Source: Paenibacillus sp. MBLB1832
Lineage (GTDB): Bacteria; Bacillota; Bacilli; Paenibacillales; NBRC-103111
Reading direction: 5' to 3'
NCBI RefSeq assembly: GCF_032271945.1
Contig: NZ_CP130319.1
Location: forward strand, 5,165,001-5,229,000
Length of the DNA stretch: 64,000 bases
Of the stretch, positions 51,636 through 59,885 are shown piece by piece (the stretch's first letter is position 1; each line of letters starts with the position of its first letter). Both the position numbers and the translations under genes were made by a program. The notes beneath the pieces were generated by a model. That model was not told the origin of the DNA and did not search any database. It worked only from the letters and a program-made list of their open reading frames with translations.

Positions 51636-52334
51636 TTATGGTAAGTCAATCAACATCAGGTGCGTATCTTCCAATGCTCGAATCGTCAACGTCGACTCTC
51701 CTTGCATACGAGCACTATCCTTCGAAGCCAGTACAACATCATTGGCCGAACATTTCCCGCTGACGAGCATGAGAAAAATGCGGCGATTCTCGCCTTGCTT
51801 GAAAACAAGCTCTTTGCCGCTATCCAGCTTGCTGAGGTAGATGCGCATATCCTGGTGAATTTGCGCGATATGCGGCCCCCCCTCTGGTGTGACGACAGGC
51901 AGCAGATGGTTTACCATGGCCGCTGGCTCATAGGTCACATTTTCAAAAGACGGCTCCATTCCCCGCTTCGCAGGCATAAACCACAGTTGAAACAGACTGA
52001 GCGGCTCCGTCTCTGATGCATTATACTCGGCATGAATGACACCGCTGCCTGCTGACATCCGCTGTACACCATTTGACCCTGTTACAGCGACATGCCCCAG
52101 ACTATCTTCATGCTTGATCGCTCCGCTAAGCACGATACTGACGATCTCCATATCACTATGGGGATGTGGTCCGAACCCCCGACCTGCCGCGATATCATCG
52201 TCATTACAGACACGCATAACGCCAAAGCTCACATTATTTTCATCAAAATAATCGCCGAACGAGAAGCTTTTGTGGCTCTTGAGCCACCCCACATCGGTAG
52301 AGTTGCGGGTGTTGGCTGGGTAAACTTGGATCAC
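51636..52334 (-). CDS. Pirin-family protein (YhaK/quercetinase type)
   Basis: The 232-residue bicupin has the pirin N-terminal cupin motif GRGFGPHPHSDMEIVSIVLSG with metal-binding His residues, then SAGSGVIHAEYNAS with the next His/Glu, and a degenerate second cupin. Members act as redox-sensitive regulators or dioxygenases. The GTG start at 52334 is supported by GAGGAGG. It heads the nos operon and carries a leader nearly identical to that of the kinase gene at 30.36 kb. Confidence 0.87.
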   Translation of the reverse strand: MIQVYPANTRNSTDVGWLKSHKSFSFGDYFDENNVSFGVMRVCNDDDIAAGRGFGPHPHSDMEIVSIVLSGAIKHEDSLGHVAVTGSNGVQRMSAGSGVIHAEYNASETEPLSLFQLWFMPAKRGMEPSFENVTYEPAAMVNHLLPVVTPEGGPHIAQIHQDMRIYLSKLDSGKELVFKQGENRRIFLMLVSGKCSANDVVLASKDSARMQGESTLTIRALEDTHLMLIDLP

Positions 52335-52344
52335 CGTGATCGCC

Positions 52345-52387
52345 TCCTCAAAGTTTTGGATAGAAAAATGGCTTCGTAAGCATTTCG
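52345..52387 (-). repeat. Leader element shared with the kinase gene (copy 2)
   Basis: The minus strand reads ATGCTTACGAAGCC, then TTTTCTATCC, then AAAACTTTGAGGAG, ending in the ribosome binding site. The same blocks in the same order precede the kinase gene at 30362-30405. Confidence 0.6.
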
Positions 52388-52478
52388 TTTCTTAATTAAT
52401 CCTAGCTTATCACAACAGGGGGATGGACTCCATGTCGGAACCGTGCCGAAATGCTAAATATGCCCAAGACAGACACAA

Positions 52479-54413
52479 TTATTCCTCAAGCAAAAGCCAC
52501 ATTTCATATCGCTCATCCAAATGCTTCCGCACGATTTCCCGCTTCTCCCAAAGCGCCGCGAGCTCCGCTGGCGTCAACGTTTCGCCCTCCTGCTGCAGCT
52601 GGTGATCCAGCTCCGCCAACGCCGCTTCTGCGTTCGCAATTTGCTGCTCCATAGCTACTTTCCCAGACGCCGCCGCTGGCTTCCCCCTCTTAGCCCCCGA
52701 ATCCACGGGCTGTTTCACTTTCGTTTTCGCCTTATCCGCGACGTACTGGCGTTCCTCCGCTTCGAGTTCTTCTCTGGCACGAAGCTCTCCGCTCTTTTCC
52801 TTATAAGCATCAAAATTACCCAAATACACGGTAATCTTCCCTTTGTCTAACTCCCATATTTTGCGTGCGAGCCGATTCATAAAATACCGATCATGCGTCA
52901 CCGCCAGCACCGTGCCGGGGAACTCCTCGAGCGCATCTTCCAACGCTTCGCGTGAAGCGATGTCCATGTGATTTGTCGGCTCATCGAGGATGAGCAAATT
53001 CGGCTTGCGCAGGACGAGCAGCGCTAACCGCAATCGCGTCCACTCTCCGCCAGAGAGGGAACTCACCGATTTGAACACATCTGCGCCATAAAATAAATAC
53101 GCCGCAAGACGCCCCCGCGCTTCCCCCTCCTCCAGCTTCGCTTCCTCGCAGAAATACGCCAGCACGGATTTCTTATCATCCGCTGGATACGCCTGCTGCG
53201 CCAGATAGCCGATGTCGACGCGAGCACCTAGCTCGAGTTCGCCGCCGTCCGGCTGCACGTCGCCGAGCAGCATTTTCAGCAGGGTCGTTTTCCCTGAGCC
53301 GTTATGCCCAACGATCATGACCTTCTCGCCGTACTCGATCGAACCGTTCGCCTGCCCCAGCAGCAGCTTATCGCCGTACTGCTTCGTCACATTCTCGAAG
53401 TGCAGCACTCTTCGACCAGAGCGGTCCTCCGGCTTCAAATCGAAATCAGCGGCTTTCGGATCCAGCACAGGACGCTTGAGCTTCTCCATCCGATCCAGCG
53501 CTTTCTGCATGGAAAATGCCCGGCGGAAAAACTTCTCATTCCCGCCAATACGCCCCCATTCGATCAGTTGCTTGATCGTCTCTTTCATCTTTTTGATAAC
53601 CTTCTGCTGCTCTTGGTACTCCGCAAACTGCTGAAGAAGACGTACTTCCTTCTCCTTCACATAGCCCGAGTAAGAGCTGTGATACGTTGTCGATTCCCCA
53701 TCTTCCAATTCCACGATTTTCGTGACGACAAGGTCTAGAAAGTAACGATCATGGGAGACGATGATACAGGCGCCGTCATAATGCTTGAGGTACTCCTCCA
53801 GCCACTCTACGCCTGCCAAATCCAAATGATTCGTCGGCTCATCGAGCAGTAACAAGTCAGGCTTACCGATTAGCTGGGACGCTAACGTGATCTTTGTCTT
53901 CTCTCCCCCAGACAACGAGGCAAAGTCTCGCTCATACATTCCCTTCGCGATCCGAAGTCCATTCGCGACTTGATCGATGCGCGCATCCAGCTCATAGCCC
54001 CCTTCCCGCTCGAATCGCTCCTGCAGCTGAGCGTACCGCTTCAGCAGCTGATCCATTTGCTTCTCATCGTTCAATACCGCTGGGCTCGCCATTTCTCCTT
54101 CAAGCTCGCGCATCGTCGAACGGCAAGCCAGCAGCTTCTGGAAGCTCGCAGCGAGCACATCATAAACCGTGAAGCTCTCCCAGGTTGTTGGGATTTGAGC
54201 CAAATACCCGATCCCTGTATCTTTTCGCACCGTTAACTGCCCCTCATCGGGCTTCTCCATTTTAGAAATAAGACGCAGCAGCGTTGACTTCCCGCTGCCA
54301 TTACGACCCACAAGTCCGACACGTTCCCCTTGATGAATTTCAAACGTAACATTCTCGAGCACCAGCTGGGCACCGTGGTATTTTTTTATATTTTGACCAT
54401 TAACAATTAACAT
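52479..54413 (-). CDS. ABC-F family ATPase
   Basis: The 644-residue protein has two ABC domains in one chain and no membrane segments. It has Walker A GRNGSGKST and GHNGSGKTT, signatures LSGGEK and LSGGEW, and Walker B LLLLDEPTNHLD and LLILDEPTNHMD. A linker of about 80 residues joins them, rich in Lys and Arg, and a charged C-terminal coiled coil (about 545-644) ends the chain. ABC-F proteins act on the ribosome in translation or antibiotic protection. AAGGAGG supports the start. The leader ORF and terminator upstream suggest induction by ribosome stalling, as for resistance genes. Confidence 0.9.
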   Translation of the reverse strand: MLIVNGQNIKKYHGAQLVLENVTFEIHQGERVGLVGRNGSGKSTLLRLISKMEKPDEGQLTVRKDTGIGYLAQIPTTWESFTVYDVLAASFQKLLACRSTMRELEGEMASPAVLNDEKQMDQLLKRYAQLQERFEREGGYELDARIDQVANGLRIAKGMYERDFASLSGGEKTKITLASQLIGKPDLLLLDEPTNHLDLAGVEWLEEYLKHYDGACIIVSHDRYFLDLVVTKIVELEDGESTTYHSSYSGYVKEKEVRLLQQFAEYQEQQKVIKKMKETIKQLIEWGRIGGNEKFFRRAFSMQKALDRMEKLKRPVLDPKAADFDLKPEDRSGRRVLHFENVTKQYGDKLLLGQANGSIEYGEKVMIVGHNGSGKTTLLKMLLGDVQPDGGELELGARVDIGYLAQQAYPADDKKSVLAYFCEEAKLEEGEARGRLAAYLFYGADVFKSVSSLSGGEWTRLRLALLVLRKPNLLILDEPTNHMDIASREALEDALEEFPGTVLAVTHDRYFMNRLARKIWELDKGKITVYLGNFDAYKEKSGELRAREELEAEERQYVADKAKTKVKQPVDSGAKRGKPAAASGKVAMEQQIANAEAALAELDHQLQQEGETLTPAELAALWEKREIVRKHLDERYEMWLLLEE

Positions 54414-54465
54414 AATAAAGGATCCTCCTTGGTTATAAAGACAGACCCTGACCTGAACGTAACTA

Positions 54466-54504
54466 ACACAAAAAGGCCGCAGGAAAAAATTCCCACGACC
54501 TTTT
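54466..54504 (-). terminator. Attenuator terminator before the ABC-F gene
   Basis: On the minus strand AAAAGGTCGTGGGAA pairs with TTCCTGCGGCCTTTT through fifteen pairs with four G-U wobbles, loop TTTT, followed by TTTTTGTG. It lies between the 47-codon leader ORF and the ABC-F start. Confidence 0.8.
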
Positions 54505-54523
54505 CGGATGCTTCCGTAGAGGG

Positions 54524-54667
54524 TTAAGGTAGGCGTCTTTTCGTGAGTTGGTAAACCGTATGTGCATAAATGGACAGACTTCTCCCGTCTTTAATTTCTG
54601 CATGAACGATGCCAGCCATCGCGATGGGTAACTGGCTCACACGGTTGTTAACGAACTCTCGATTCAT
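54524..54667 (-). CDS. 47-residue leader ORF of the ABC-F gene
   Basis: The frame runs from ATG 54667 to TAA 54524 and encodes a basic 47-residue peptide beginning MNREFVNNRVSQLPIAM and ending QLTKRRLP. An almost perfect site AAGGAGGTGA lies just upstream. It ends 20 bases before the terminator stem, the layout of leader peptides that control antibiotic-responsive genes by ribosome stalling. It could instead be a small functional protein. Confidence 0.7.
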   Translation of the reverse strand: MNREFVNNRVSQLPIAMAGIVHAEIKDGRSLSIYAHTVYQLTKRRLP

Positions 54668-54703
54668 CCTACCTTCACCTCCTTCTCATTTCTTTCATGT
54701 AAA

Positions 54704-54733
54704 ATAGTACCATAACCTTTGGTCAATTCGCAA
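54704..54733 (-). promoter_or_regulatory. Candidate promoter for the leader ORF and ABC-F gene
   Basis: The minus strand has TTGCGA (54733-54728) and TACTAT (54709-54704) 18 bases apart, the latter with an extended TGG. The start would lie near 54697, 30 bases before the leader ATG. Confidence 0.45.
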
Positions 54734-54735
54734 TA

Positions 54736-55497
54736 CTACAACAAACTCCAAATCTGCTTGCCCACCAACAGCACACACACCGTGATAAAAAGCGGCCTCA
54801 CATACGTCGAACCCTTGCGAATCGCCATGCGGGAACCGAAAAAGGAACCGCAAGCCATGGCGAGTCCCATCGGAATGCCGACTTTATAATGCACAGAACC
54901 GACTGCGATGAATGTGGCTAAACTGGCGATATTACTGCCGAAATTCAGCATTTTGGCATTGCCCGCTGCTTTGACGAAATCAAAGCCAAGCATCAGAAAA
55001 GCGAAAATCAAGAACGAACCCGTGCCCGGCCCGAAAAATCCGTCATAAAAACCTAAACCAAACGCCACCAGCCCCATAATCGCAGCCGTCTTCGGCGAGA
55101 ATTGCGTGAAGGTGTTGCTGGAGCCCCAATTTTTACGAAAAATGGTGTAGATCGTGATCAGAATGAGCATCACAACGACAAGCGGCCGCAGGAAGTCCGA
55201 AGGAATCTGCCTCAGTACCAGTGTGCCGCAAACCGCGCCAAACAAAGATAAAAGGAATAAGCCTCGCACGGCTTTCAGATCGATATTCCCTGATCGCAAG
55301 AAAGAAATCGTACTTGTCAGCGACCCCATGGAGCTCGCCAATTTATTCGTCCCCAGCGCTACCGCTGGAGGCATGCCCGTCGCCAGCAGAACCGGCACGG
55401 AAATCAACCCGCCGCCGCCGACAACCGAATCAACAAATGCAGCCATAAAGCCGCCGATGATGACGAACATCATCATTTCCCAACTGATATGTATCAC
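54736..55497 (-). CDS. TSUP (TauE/SafE) family sulfite-exporter-like protein
   Basis: The 253-residue protein has about eight membrane segments and the family motifs AAFVDSVVGGGGLISVPVLLATG (first repeat) and GFYDGFFGPGTGSFLIF (second repeat). Members move sulfite, sulfonates or organic anions across the membrane. The GTG at 55497 has AAGGGAG ten bases upstream; the frame extends to 55581 without a site, and internal ATG codons follow seven residues later. No sulfur genes are adjacent. Confidence 0.83.
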   Translation of the reverse strand: MIHISWEMMMFVIIGGFMAAFVDSVVGGGGLISVPVLLATGMPPAVALGTNKLASSMGSLTSTISFLRSGNIDLKAVRGLFLLSLFGAVCGTLVLRQIPSDFLRPLVVVMLILITIYTIFRKNWGSSNTFTQFSPKTAAIMGLVAFGLGFYDGFFGPGTGSFLIFAFLMLGFDFVKAAGNAKMLNFGSNIASLATFIAVGSVHYKVGIPMGLAMACGSFFGSRMAIRKGSTYVRPLFITVCVLLVGKQIWSLL

Positions 55498-55610
55498 GAT
55501 GCCAAGACTCCCTTTTATGCTGATGACTGCTGCTAGTTGTGCCAAACCTATTTTCGCACGATGTGTCCTGACAAGCAACAATTAACCAGTGGAAAAATAA
55601 GTGAGGATAA

Positions 55611-55649
55611 CAAAAAAAGAACAGCCCAATCTTCCTGTGCTGATCTTTG
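55611..55649 (-). terminator. Terminator of the phytanoyl-CoA-dioxygenase-like gene
   Basis: AAAGAACAGC (55617-55626) pairs with GCTGATCTTT (55639-55648) with one mismatch, and on the minus strand is followed by a run of T. Confidence 0.65.
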
Positions 55650-55703
55650 TCATTTAGCAAACTCAACTATTAGGAGTCTGTCGATCTGGCAGCCCCCTTA
55701 ATT

Positions 55704-56477
55704 TTATAGAAAATAGTAGCTTGATGTATCTTTGCCAAGGAGATTATAACGTTGGTAATGCTGGTAATGAGCCTTGTATAAGTCACCGTTTTTACTTGGG
55801 GAATAGGTCAAATATAGCTGTTTTCGGCTAACCTCTGAGCGGTTTGCTCCACTTTGATGCGGGGTAAAGGAGTGAAATATGATCATATCGCCAGGATTCG
55901 TTTCTACAATCACACCCGTACTCGGATCAATCTCTTCTATTTCTGCCGCATTCATATTACGAAGCTCACCCGGCGTGGAACGCAGTCTTTCATGATATCC
56001 CGGAAACAATTCAAGACCGCCATTCACCTTCGATGCCCCATCAATCGCTACCATGACTGAAATCAAACCCTCAATAGGAAATCCTTGCCACCAGGCTGCA
56101 TCTTGATGCATGGAATACCCATTGGCACCAGGAAGTTTGAAAATCAATTTGTCCTTAAAAAGTGTAGGCTCATCCAAATAAATATCTCTAAGCGGCGACA
56201 AAATGCGCTCGTCCTTAACTAGATCTGCGAACACGGCAGAAATGTCATGTACAGGATCCAGACGTTCAATGGCTACACTTCCATCCGCGTAATTCTTGTG
56301 CCCCGCTCGAATATTAAATGGGTCTGTATATTCGCCTAATGTTAACAATTGATCGCATTCTGACTGAATGACTTTCGCTTCCTTCTCGGAGAATACATTA
56401 CGCAGTACTAAGTATCCCTGATCGTTATACGTTTTAATCTGCTCATGCGTTAGAATGTTTAAAGCTTTCTTTCTCAT
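55704..56477 (-). CDS. Phytanoyl-CoA dioxygenase (PhyH) family protein
   Basis: The 257-residue protein has the Fe(II)/2-oxoglutarate-type facial triad: His and Asp in MHQDAAWW, and a second His in FHSFTPHQSGANRS, followed by an Arg that can bind 2-oxoglutarate. The N-terminus YNDQGYLVLRNVFSEKEA is typical of PhyH hydroxylases. The substrate is unknown. ATG 56477 follows GAGAGGTG by nine bases. An AraC gene at 56632 is divergent and probably controls it. Confidence 0.85.
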   Translation of the reverse strand: MRKKALNILTHEQIKTYNDQGYLVLRNVFSEKEAKVIQSECDQLLTLGEYTDPFNIRAGHKNYADGSVAIERLDPVHDISAVFADLVKDERILSPLRDIYLDEPTLFKDKLIFKLPGANGYSMHQDAAWWQGFPIEGLISVMVAIDGASKVNGGLELFPGYHERLRSTPGELRNMNAAEIEEIDPSTGVIVETNPGDMIIFHSFTPHQSGANRSEVSRKQLYLTYSPSKNGDLYKAHYQHYQRYNLLGKDTSSYYFL

Positions 56478-56631
56478 AGAAAACACACCTCTCATTTGTT
56501 TTTTTGCCTATCACTTGATGTGGTTCACTCCCTTATGCCTCAATCATAATGCCTTTCATTCCCTTTTTCCATGCACTAGGTTATACTAATTCATATACTT
56601 TTTTGCACATCTAAATAGGAGACTAAACAGG

Positions 56632-57402
56632 ATGAATATTGACTTTAAACGCTACTACTTTTCCAAACAAAGAAATCAATTTACACTTCCGGAGGATACG
56701 TACCAAGGATGGTGTTTATTAGCTGCAAATTCAGGCAGATTCACGTTTAGTTTGGGTGGAGACTCACAAGAAGAACGAATGGCTTCATTCGGTGAACTCG
56801 TTTTTTGCCCGCCAGGTGTGCTCCTGAAAAGACAAGCTGTGGAGCCTATTTCTTTTCATTTTGCAGAATTCACGGTAAACGATGGTACCAGCTTCCCTGA
56901 ACTTATTCGCATCAAGGATATCGGGAGGCTCAGTTCCACCTTACGTTATTTGCAAGAATGGCAGGAGGAGGATCTGGATATTCGTAAGAATGAGGATGCG
57001 GCGCATTTACTAGAGGACTTGTTATTCATGACCAACCGGGAGCAGCATATAAACCCGAAGCATGGTGCAGGATCCCTAGATCCACTGATGAATCAGGCTG
57101 CTGCTAACATTGAAGTACAAGCTTTCGGAGACAACTTGTCGCTACAGTACATCGCCGATCTGCTTGGTATTAGCTCTTCCCAACTTACGCGGCGATTCCA
57201 GGCAGCTTATGGATTATCTCCTATTCGCTATGCAACGAAAATCCGATTGACGAAGGCTAGGTCACTGCTTGCTGAAACCTCCGATACCCTGGAAGACATT
57301 GCTGAACAGTGTGGTTTTCAGAATGCTTTTTATTTCAGTCGGGTCTTTTCCCAACACATGCAAATAAGCCCTTCGGCATATCGAAGGACTTTCCGCGTAT
57401 AA
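56632..57402 (+). CDS. AraC-family transcriptional regulator
   Basis: The 256-residue protein has an N-terminal sensing domain (about 1-110, with FGELVFCPPGVLLKRQ) and a C-terminal AraC DNA-binding domain (about 155-255, with LSLQYIADLLGISSSQLTRRF split over the first helix pair and EDIAEQCGFQNAFYFSRVF in the second). It starts 155 bases from the divergent PhyH-like gene. It could sense the substrate of the oxygenase and the Rieske/amidohydrolase pair nearby. Confidence 0.88.
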   Translation: MNIDFKRYYFSKQRNQFTLPEDTYQGWCLLAANSGRFTFSLGGDSQEERMASFGELVFCPPGVLLKRQAVEPISFHFAEFTVNDGTSFPELIRIKDIGRLSSTLRYLQEWQEEDLDIRKNEDAAHLLEDLLFMTNREQHINPKHGAGSLDPLMNQAAANIEVQAFGDNLSLQYIADLLGISSSQLTRRFQAAYGLSPIRYATKIRLTKARSLLAETSDTLEDIAEQCGFQNAFYFSRVFSQHMQISPSAYRRTFRV

Positions 57403-57437
57403 TCCTGTGATAAAATTAAACTTTGTTTACCACGTTG

Positions 57438-57794
57438 TTATGCCCCAATGATAACGTGAATTTGGCCATCTTTAATTTCTAAGGCATATTTACGTGTCCG
57501 CACTTTCTCGCTAAACAAAGATTTCCCTGTTTTAATATCGAACTCCCAACCATGCCAAGGACAACGTACGATCTCTTGATCCCGTCCATAAATGTATTCG
57601 TTCACTTTAGAAGGCATTGTAGTTCCACACACAGGTCCTTTACATAGCTCAGCGCCTTCATGAGGACAATAATTAGCCAATGCGTGATATTCGCCTTTGA
57701 TATTATAAATGCCGATCGAACGTCCTTCTATTTCTATGATTCGATGATCTCCTTCTGGAATAGACGACGCCTCCGCCACATAATAATGTGCCAT
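57438..57794 (-). CDS. Rieske [2Fe-2S] ferredoxin-type protein
   Basis: The 118-residue protein is a single Rieske domain with both cluster-binding boxes, CPHEGA (Cys-x-His) and CPWHGWEF (Cys-x-x-His), separated by the usual loop. Free proteins of this kind carry electrons to ring-hydroxylating or other oxygenases. The spacing of the two boxes is longer than the minimum because of a loop with CKGPVCGTT. ATG 57794 follows AGGAGTGAGG. It lies 21 bases after the amidohydrolase gene. No catalytic oxygenase alpha subunit is present here. Confidence 0.9.
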   Translation of the reverse strand: MAHYYVAEASSIPEGDHRIIEIEGRSIGIYNIKGEYHALANYCPHEGAELCKGPVCGTTMPSKVNEYIYGRDQEIVRCPWHGWEFDIKTGKSLFSEKVRTRKYALEIKDGQIHVIIGA

Positions 57795-57815
57795 GATCTT
57801 CCTCACTCCTATCGT

Positions 57816-58874
57816 TTATAGCTGAAACAGACTCTTTGCATTTTGGTAAAATATTTTGTGCTTCGCCTCTTGTGGCAATCTTTTTAGGATGGCTGTTGGA
57901 TCATCAAAGTCCCAATGTGGATAATCACTCGAGAAGAGAAGCATATTTTCTGCATCGATCATGTCGAAGATCTGCTGCAAATGCTTGAAATCCTCAGGCT
58001 CTTCAATCGGCTGTGTGGTTAAGAAGCAATGCTCGCGAATGTATTGGCTGGGCATTTTCTTTAACCATGGCGCTGTCCATCGCAGTCCTTTAAAGTTTTT
58101 GTCCAGACGCCACATTAGATGCGGCAGCCACGTTACCCCGCCCTCGCAGAAAATAAATTTGAGGTTAGGAAACTTTTCGAATACACCCTCACAAACAATA
58201 CTGATAAGCTGAGCCATGTAAACGGATGACAGCGACGTATGCCACTGCAAATAAGTACTGAGATAGCCCGCTCCTGTTGGCGGACCTGATATCCCTGAAC
58301 CTTCTGATCCTGGATGAATCATCATGGTCAAACCATTTCGCTCAGCAGCTTCATAAATAGGATGATAATGTTTTTGCCCATAGGGAATACGTGATGCTCC
58401 GCAAATAACAACGGCTTTAATATCCGGATGTGAACCAATTCGGTCAATTTCTCTAGCTGCTTGTGCAGGATCCTGTGAAGCAATAACCATTGCACCTAGG
58501 AAGACTGGACTTTTGCTCAACCATTCTTCAATCAAGTAATCATTATAAGCAGAAGCAAGCGCTGCGGCGTAGTCAGCGTCGGGCAAGTTGGATAAGTGAA
58601 TGAACGTATCCCCCGTTAGAAGCACATGCTCCATGTTCAGCGGCTTGACTAAATGTTCTAACATATACGCAGAATCAGACCCGGGCGGTCCTCCATTCGG
58701 CGGTGACGCGTCCTTACGCAGGACTCCTATCGGTGAACTATACATAAAAGGTAGACGAAACCCAAATTCAGTCACAATCTTTTTCCATGGTTCTTTCAAA
58801 TAGGGCACTAAATCCATATGACTAGCGAAGCCATTATGAACGTCACAATCAATAATTTTCATTTTACTATTCAT
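57816..58874 (-). CDS. Amidohydrolase-2 family protein (ACMSD-like)
   Basis: The 352-residue TIM barrel starts with IIDCDVHN, the reduced metal motif D-x-H seen in this family. It continues with MMIHPGSEGSG (His at strand 5), CEGGVTWLPHLMWRLD and ends with LLFSSDYPHWDFDD, where the Asp is catalytic. Related enzymes decarboxylate or hydrolyse aromatic acids, so a role in breakdown of an aromatic compound is plausible. ATG 58874 follows GGGG by nine bases; ATG 58883 abuts that site. It forms an operon with the Rieske gene. Confidence 0.87.
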   Translation of the reverse strand: MNSKMKIIDCDVHNGFASHMDLVPYLKEPWKKIVTEFGFRLPFMYSSPIGVLRKDASPPNGGPPGSDSAYMLEHLVKPLNMEHVLLTGDTFIHLSNLPDADYAAALASAYNDYLIEEWLSKSPVFLGAMVIASQDPAQAAREIDRIGSHPDIKAVVICGASRIPYGQKHYHPIYEAAERNGLTMMIHPGSEGSGISGPPTGAGYLSTYLQWHTSLSSVYMAQLISIVCEGVFEKFPNLKFIFCEGGVTWLPHLMWRLDKNFKGLRWTAPWLKKMPSQYIREHCFLTTQPIEEPEDFKHLQQIFDMIDAENMLLFSSDYPHWDFDDPTAILKRLPQEAKHKIFYQNAKSLFQL

Positions 58875-58907
58875 CGATCTCATCCCCTTTTACTTGTCGC
58901 TATTTCT

Positions 58908-58983
58908 ATTATAAGAATAGCTCTTCTCCTAGTTGAAAGCGATTAACAATTCTATTTGTTTTTGTATGATTCTACGATATAAT
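58908..58983. promoter_or_regulatory. Divergent promoters between amidohydrolase and AraC genes
   Basis: On the minus strand a perfect TATAAT (58913-58908) lies 18 bases from TTCAAC (58937-58932). On the plus strand TTGTTT (58956-58961) and a perfect TATAAT (58978-58983) are 16 bases apart. The -35 boxes are only about 20 bases apart, so one regulator could affect both. Confidence 0.55.
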
Positions 58984-59010
58984 TATTAAAAACGGAAAGG
59001 GAGAATATGT

Positions 59011-59796
59011 ATGCTCTCTTTACATTCCATCTATTATGATGACTTACCTGATCGTGCATGGACGAAGCCACTCTCACCGACCGAGTATGACATCCTGATG
59101 TTAATCACGCAAGGTGAAGTCACCTATGAACTTAATAATCACAAACTAGTGTTAAAAAAAGGAGATATCGTTTATATTCCTGCAGGTGTAATGAGGACGG
59201 CTTATCCCCGTGAAGGATGTTCACATCAGAAATATTCGGCGCACTTCACTCCTACCGAATTAGGTCTGACGCATTTCCGGCCACTGAACCAAGTTTCAAT
59301 TGCGCAAACACGGCAATTCGAGTACGTCAAGCAGCGTTTTCAATTACTTGCCCAGCAATGGATGGGGAAACTGCCCTATTATTTGCCAATGTGCTACAGT
59401 ATGTTACAAGAATTACTTGCTGGCGCTTGTAGAGAATTTGATGAATTTAAATACCCTTACAAGAAGCTTGCTCTCGTTACTACCATACGACAATACATTA
59501 TGGATCACTACACAGAACAAATAAGAATTGAGGAACTGGCTTCCTTAGTTGACCGCACCCCCAATTATGTGATAAGCACCTTTCGTGAAATTATGGGAAC
59601 ACCGCCAATTGATTATCTTCACCAAATTCGTATATCTGCGGCGCGTGAAATGCTGCTCCATTCGCATAAAAGCATAAGTCAAATTGCCGAAGATCTCGGT
59701 TATTGTGATCAATCCTATTTTAATCGTATGTACCGTAAATTCGTTGGTTCACCGCCCTCTGCCATCCTAAAAGAACGGAAGAGTACCCCGCTGTAA
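59011..59796 (+). CDS. AraC-family transcriptional regulator
   Basis: The 261-residue protein has a cupin-like N-terminal domain (LVLKKGDIVYIPAGVMRTAYP) and a C-terminal AraC DNA-binding domain (about 160-255, with RIEELASLVDRTPNYVISTF and SQIAEDLGYCDQSYFNRMY). It is divergent from the amidohydrolase-Rieske operon across a shared promoter region and is its likely regulator. The site is GGAAAGGGAG. It ends before a converging glycosyltransferase gene. Confidence 0.88.
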   Translation: MLSLHSIYYDDLPDRAWTKPLSPTEYDILMLITQGEVTYELNNHKLVLKKGDIVYIPAGVMRTAYPREGCSHQKYSAHFTPTELGLTHFRPLNQVSIAQTRQFEYVKQRFQLLAQQWMGKLPYYLPMCYSMLQELLAGACREFDEFKYPYKKLALVTTIRQYIMDHYTEQIRIEELASLVDRTPNYVISTFREIMGTPPIDYLHQIRISAAREMLLHSHKSISQIAEDLGYCDQSYFNRMYRKFVGSPPSAILKERKSTPL

Positions 59797-59827
59797 CGTA
59801 AAACCTACTTGCTCCGCCAGAGCCTAC

Positions 59828-59870
59828 AAAAAATAAAACACCATTCGCTCTGATGGGATACGAATGGTGC
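59828..59870 (-). terminator. Terminator of the GtrB-containing operon
   Basis: CACCATTCG (59839-59847) pairs with CGAATGGTG (59861-59869). On the minus strand the stem is followed by TTTTATTTTTT. Confidence 0.8.
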
Positions 59871-59885
59871 AAAAAGGCTTATTCC

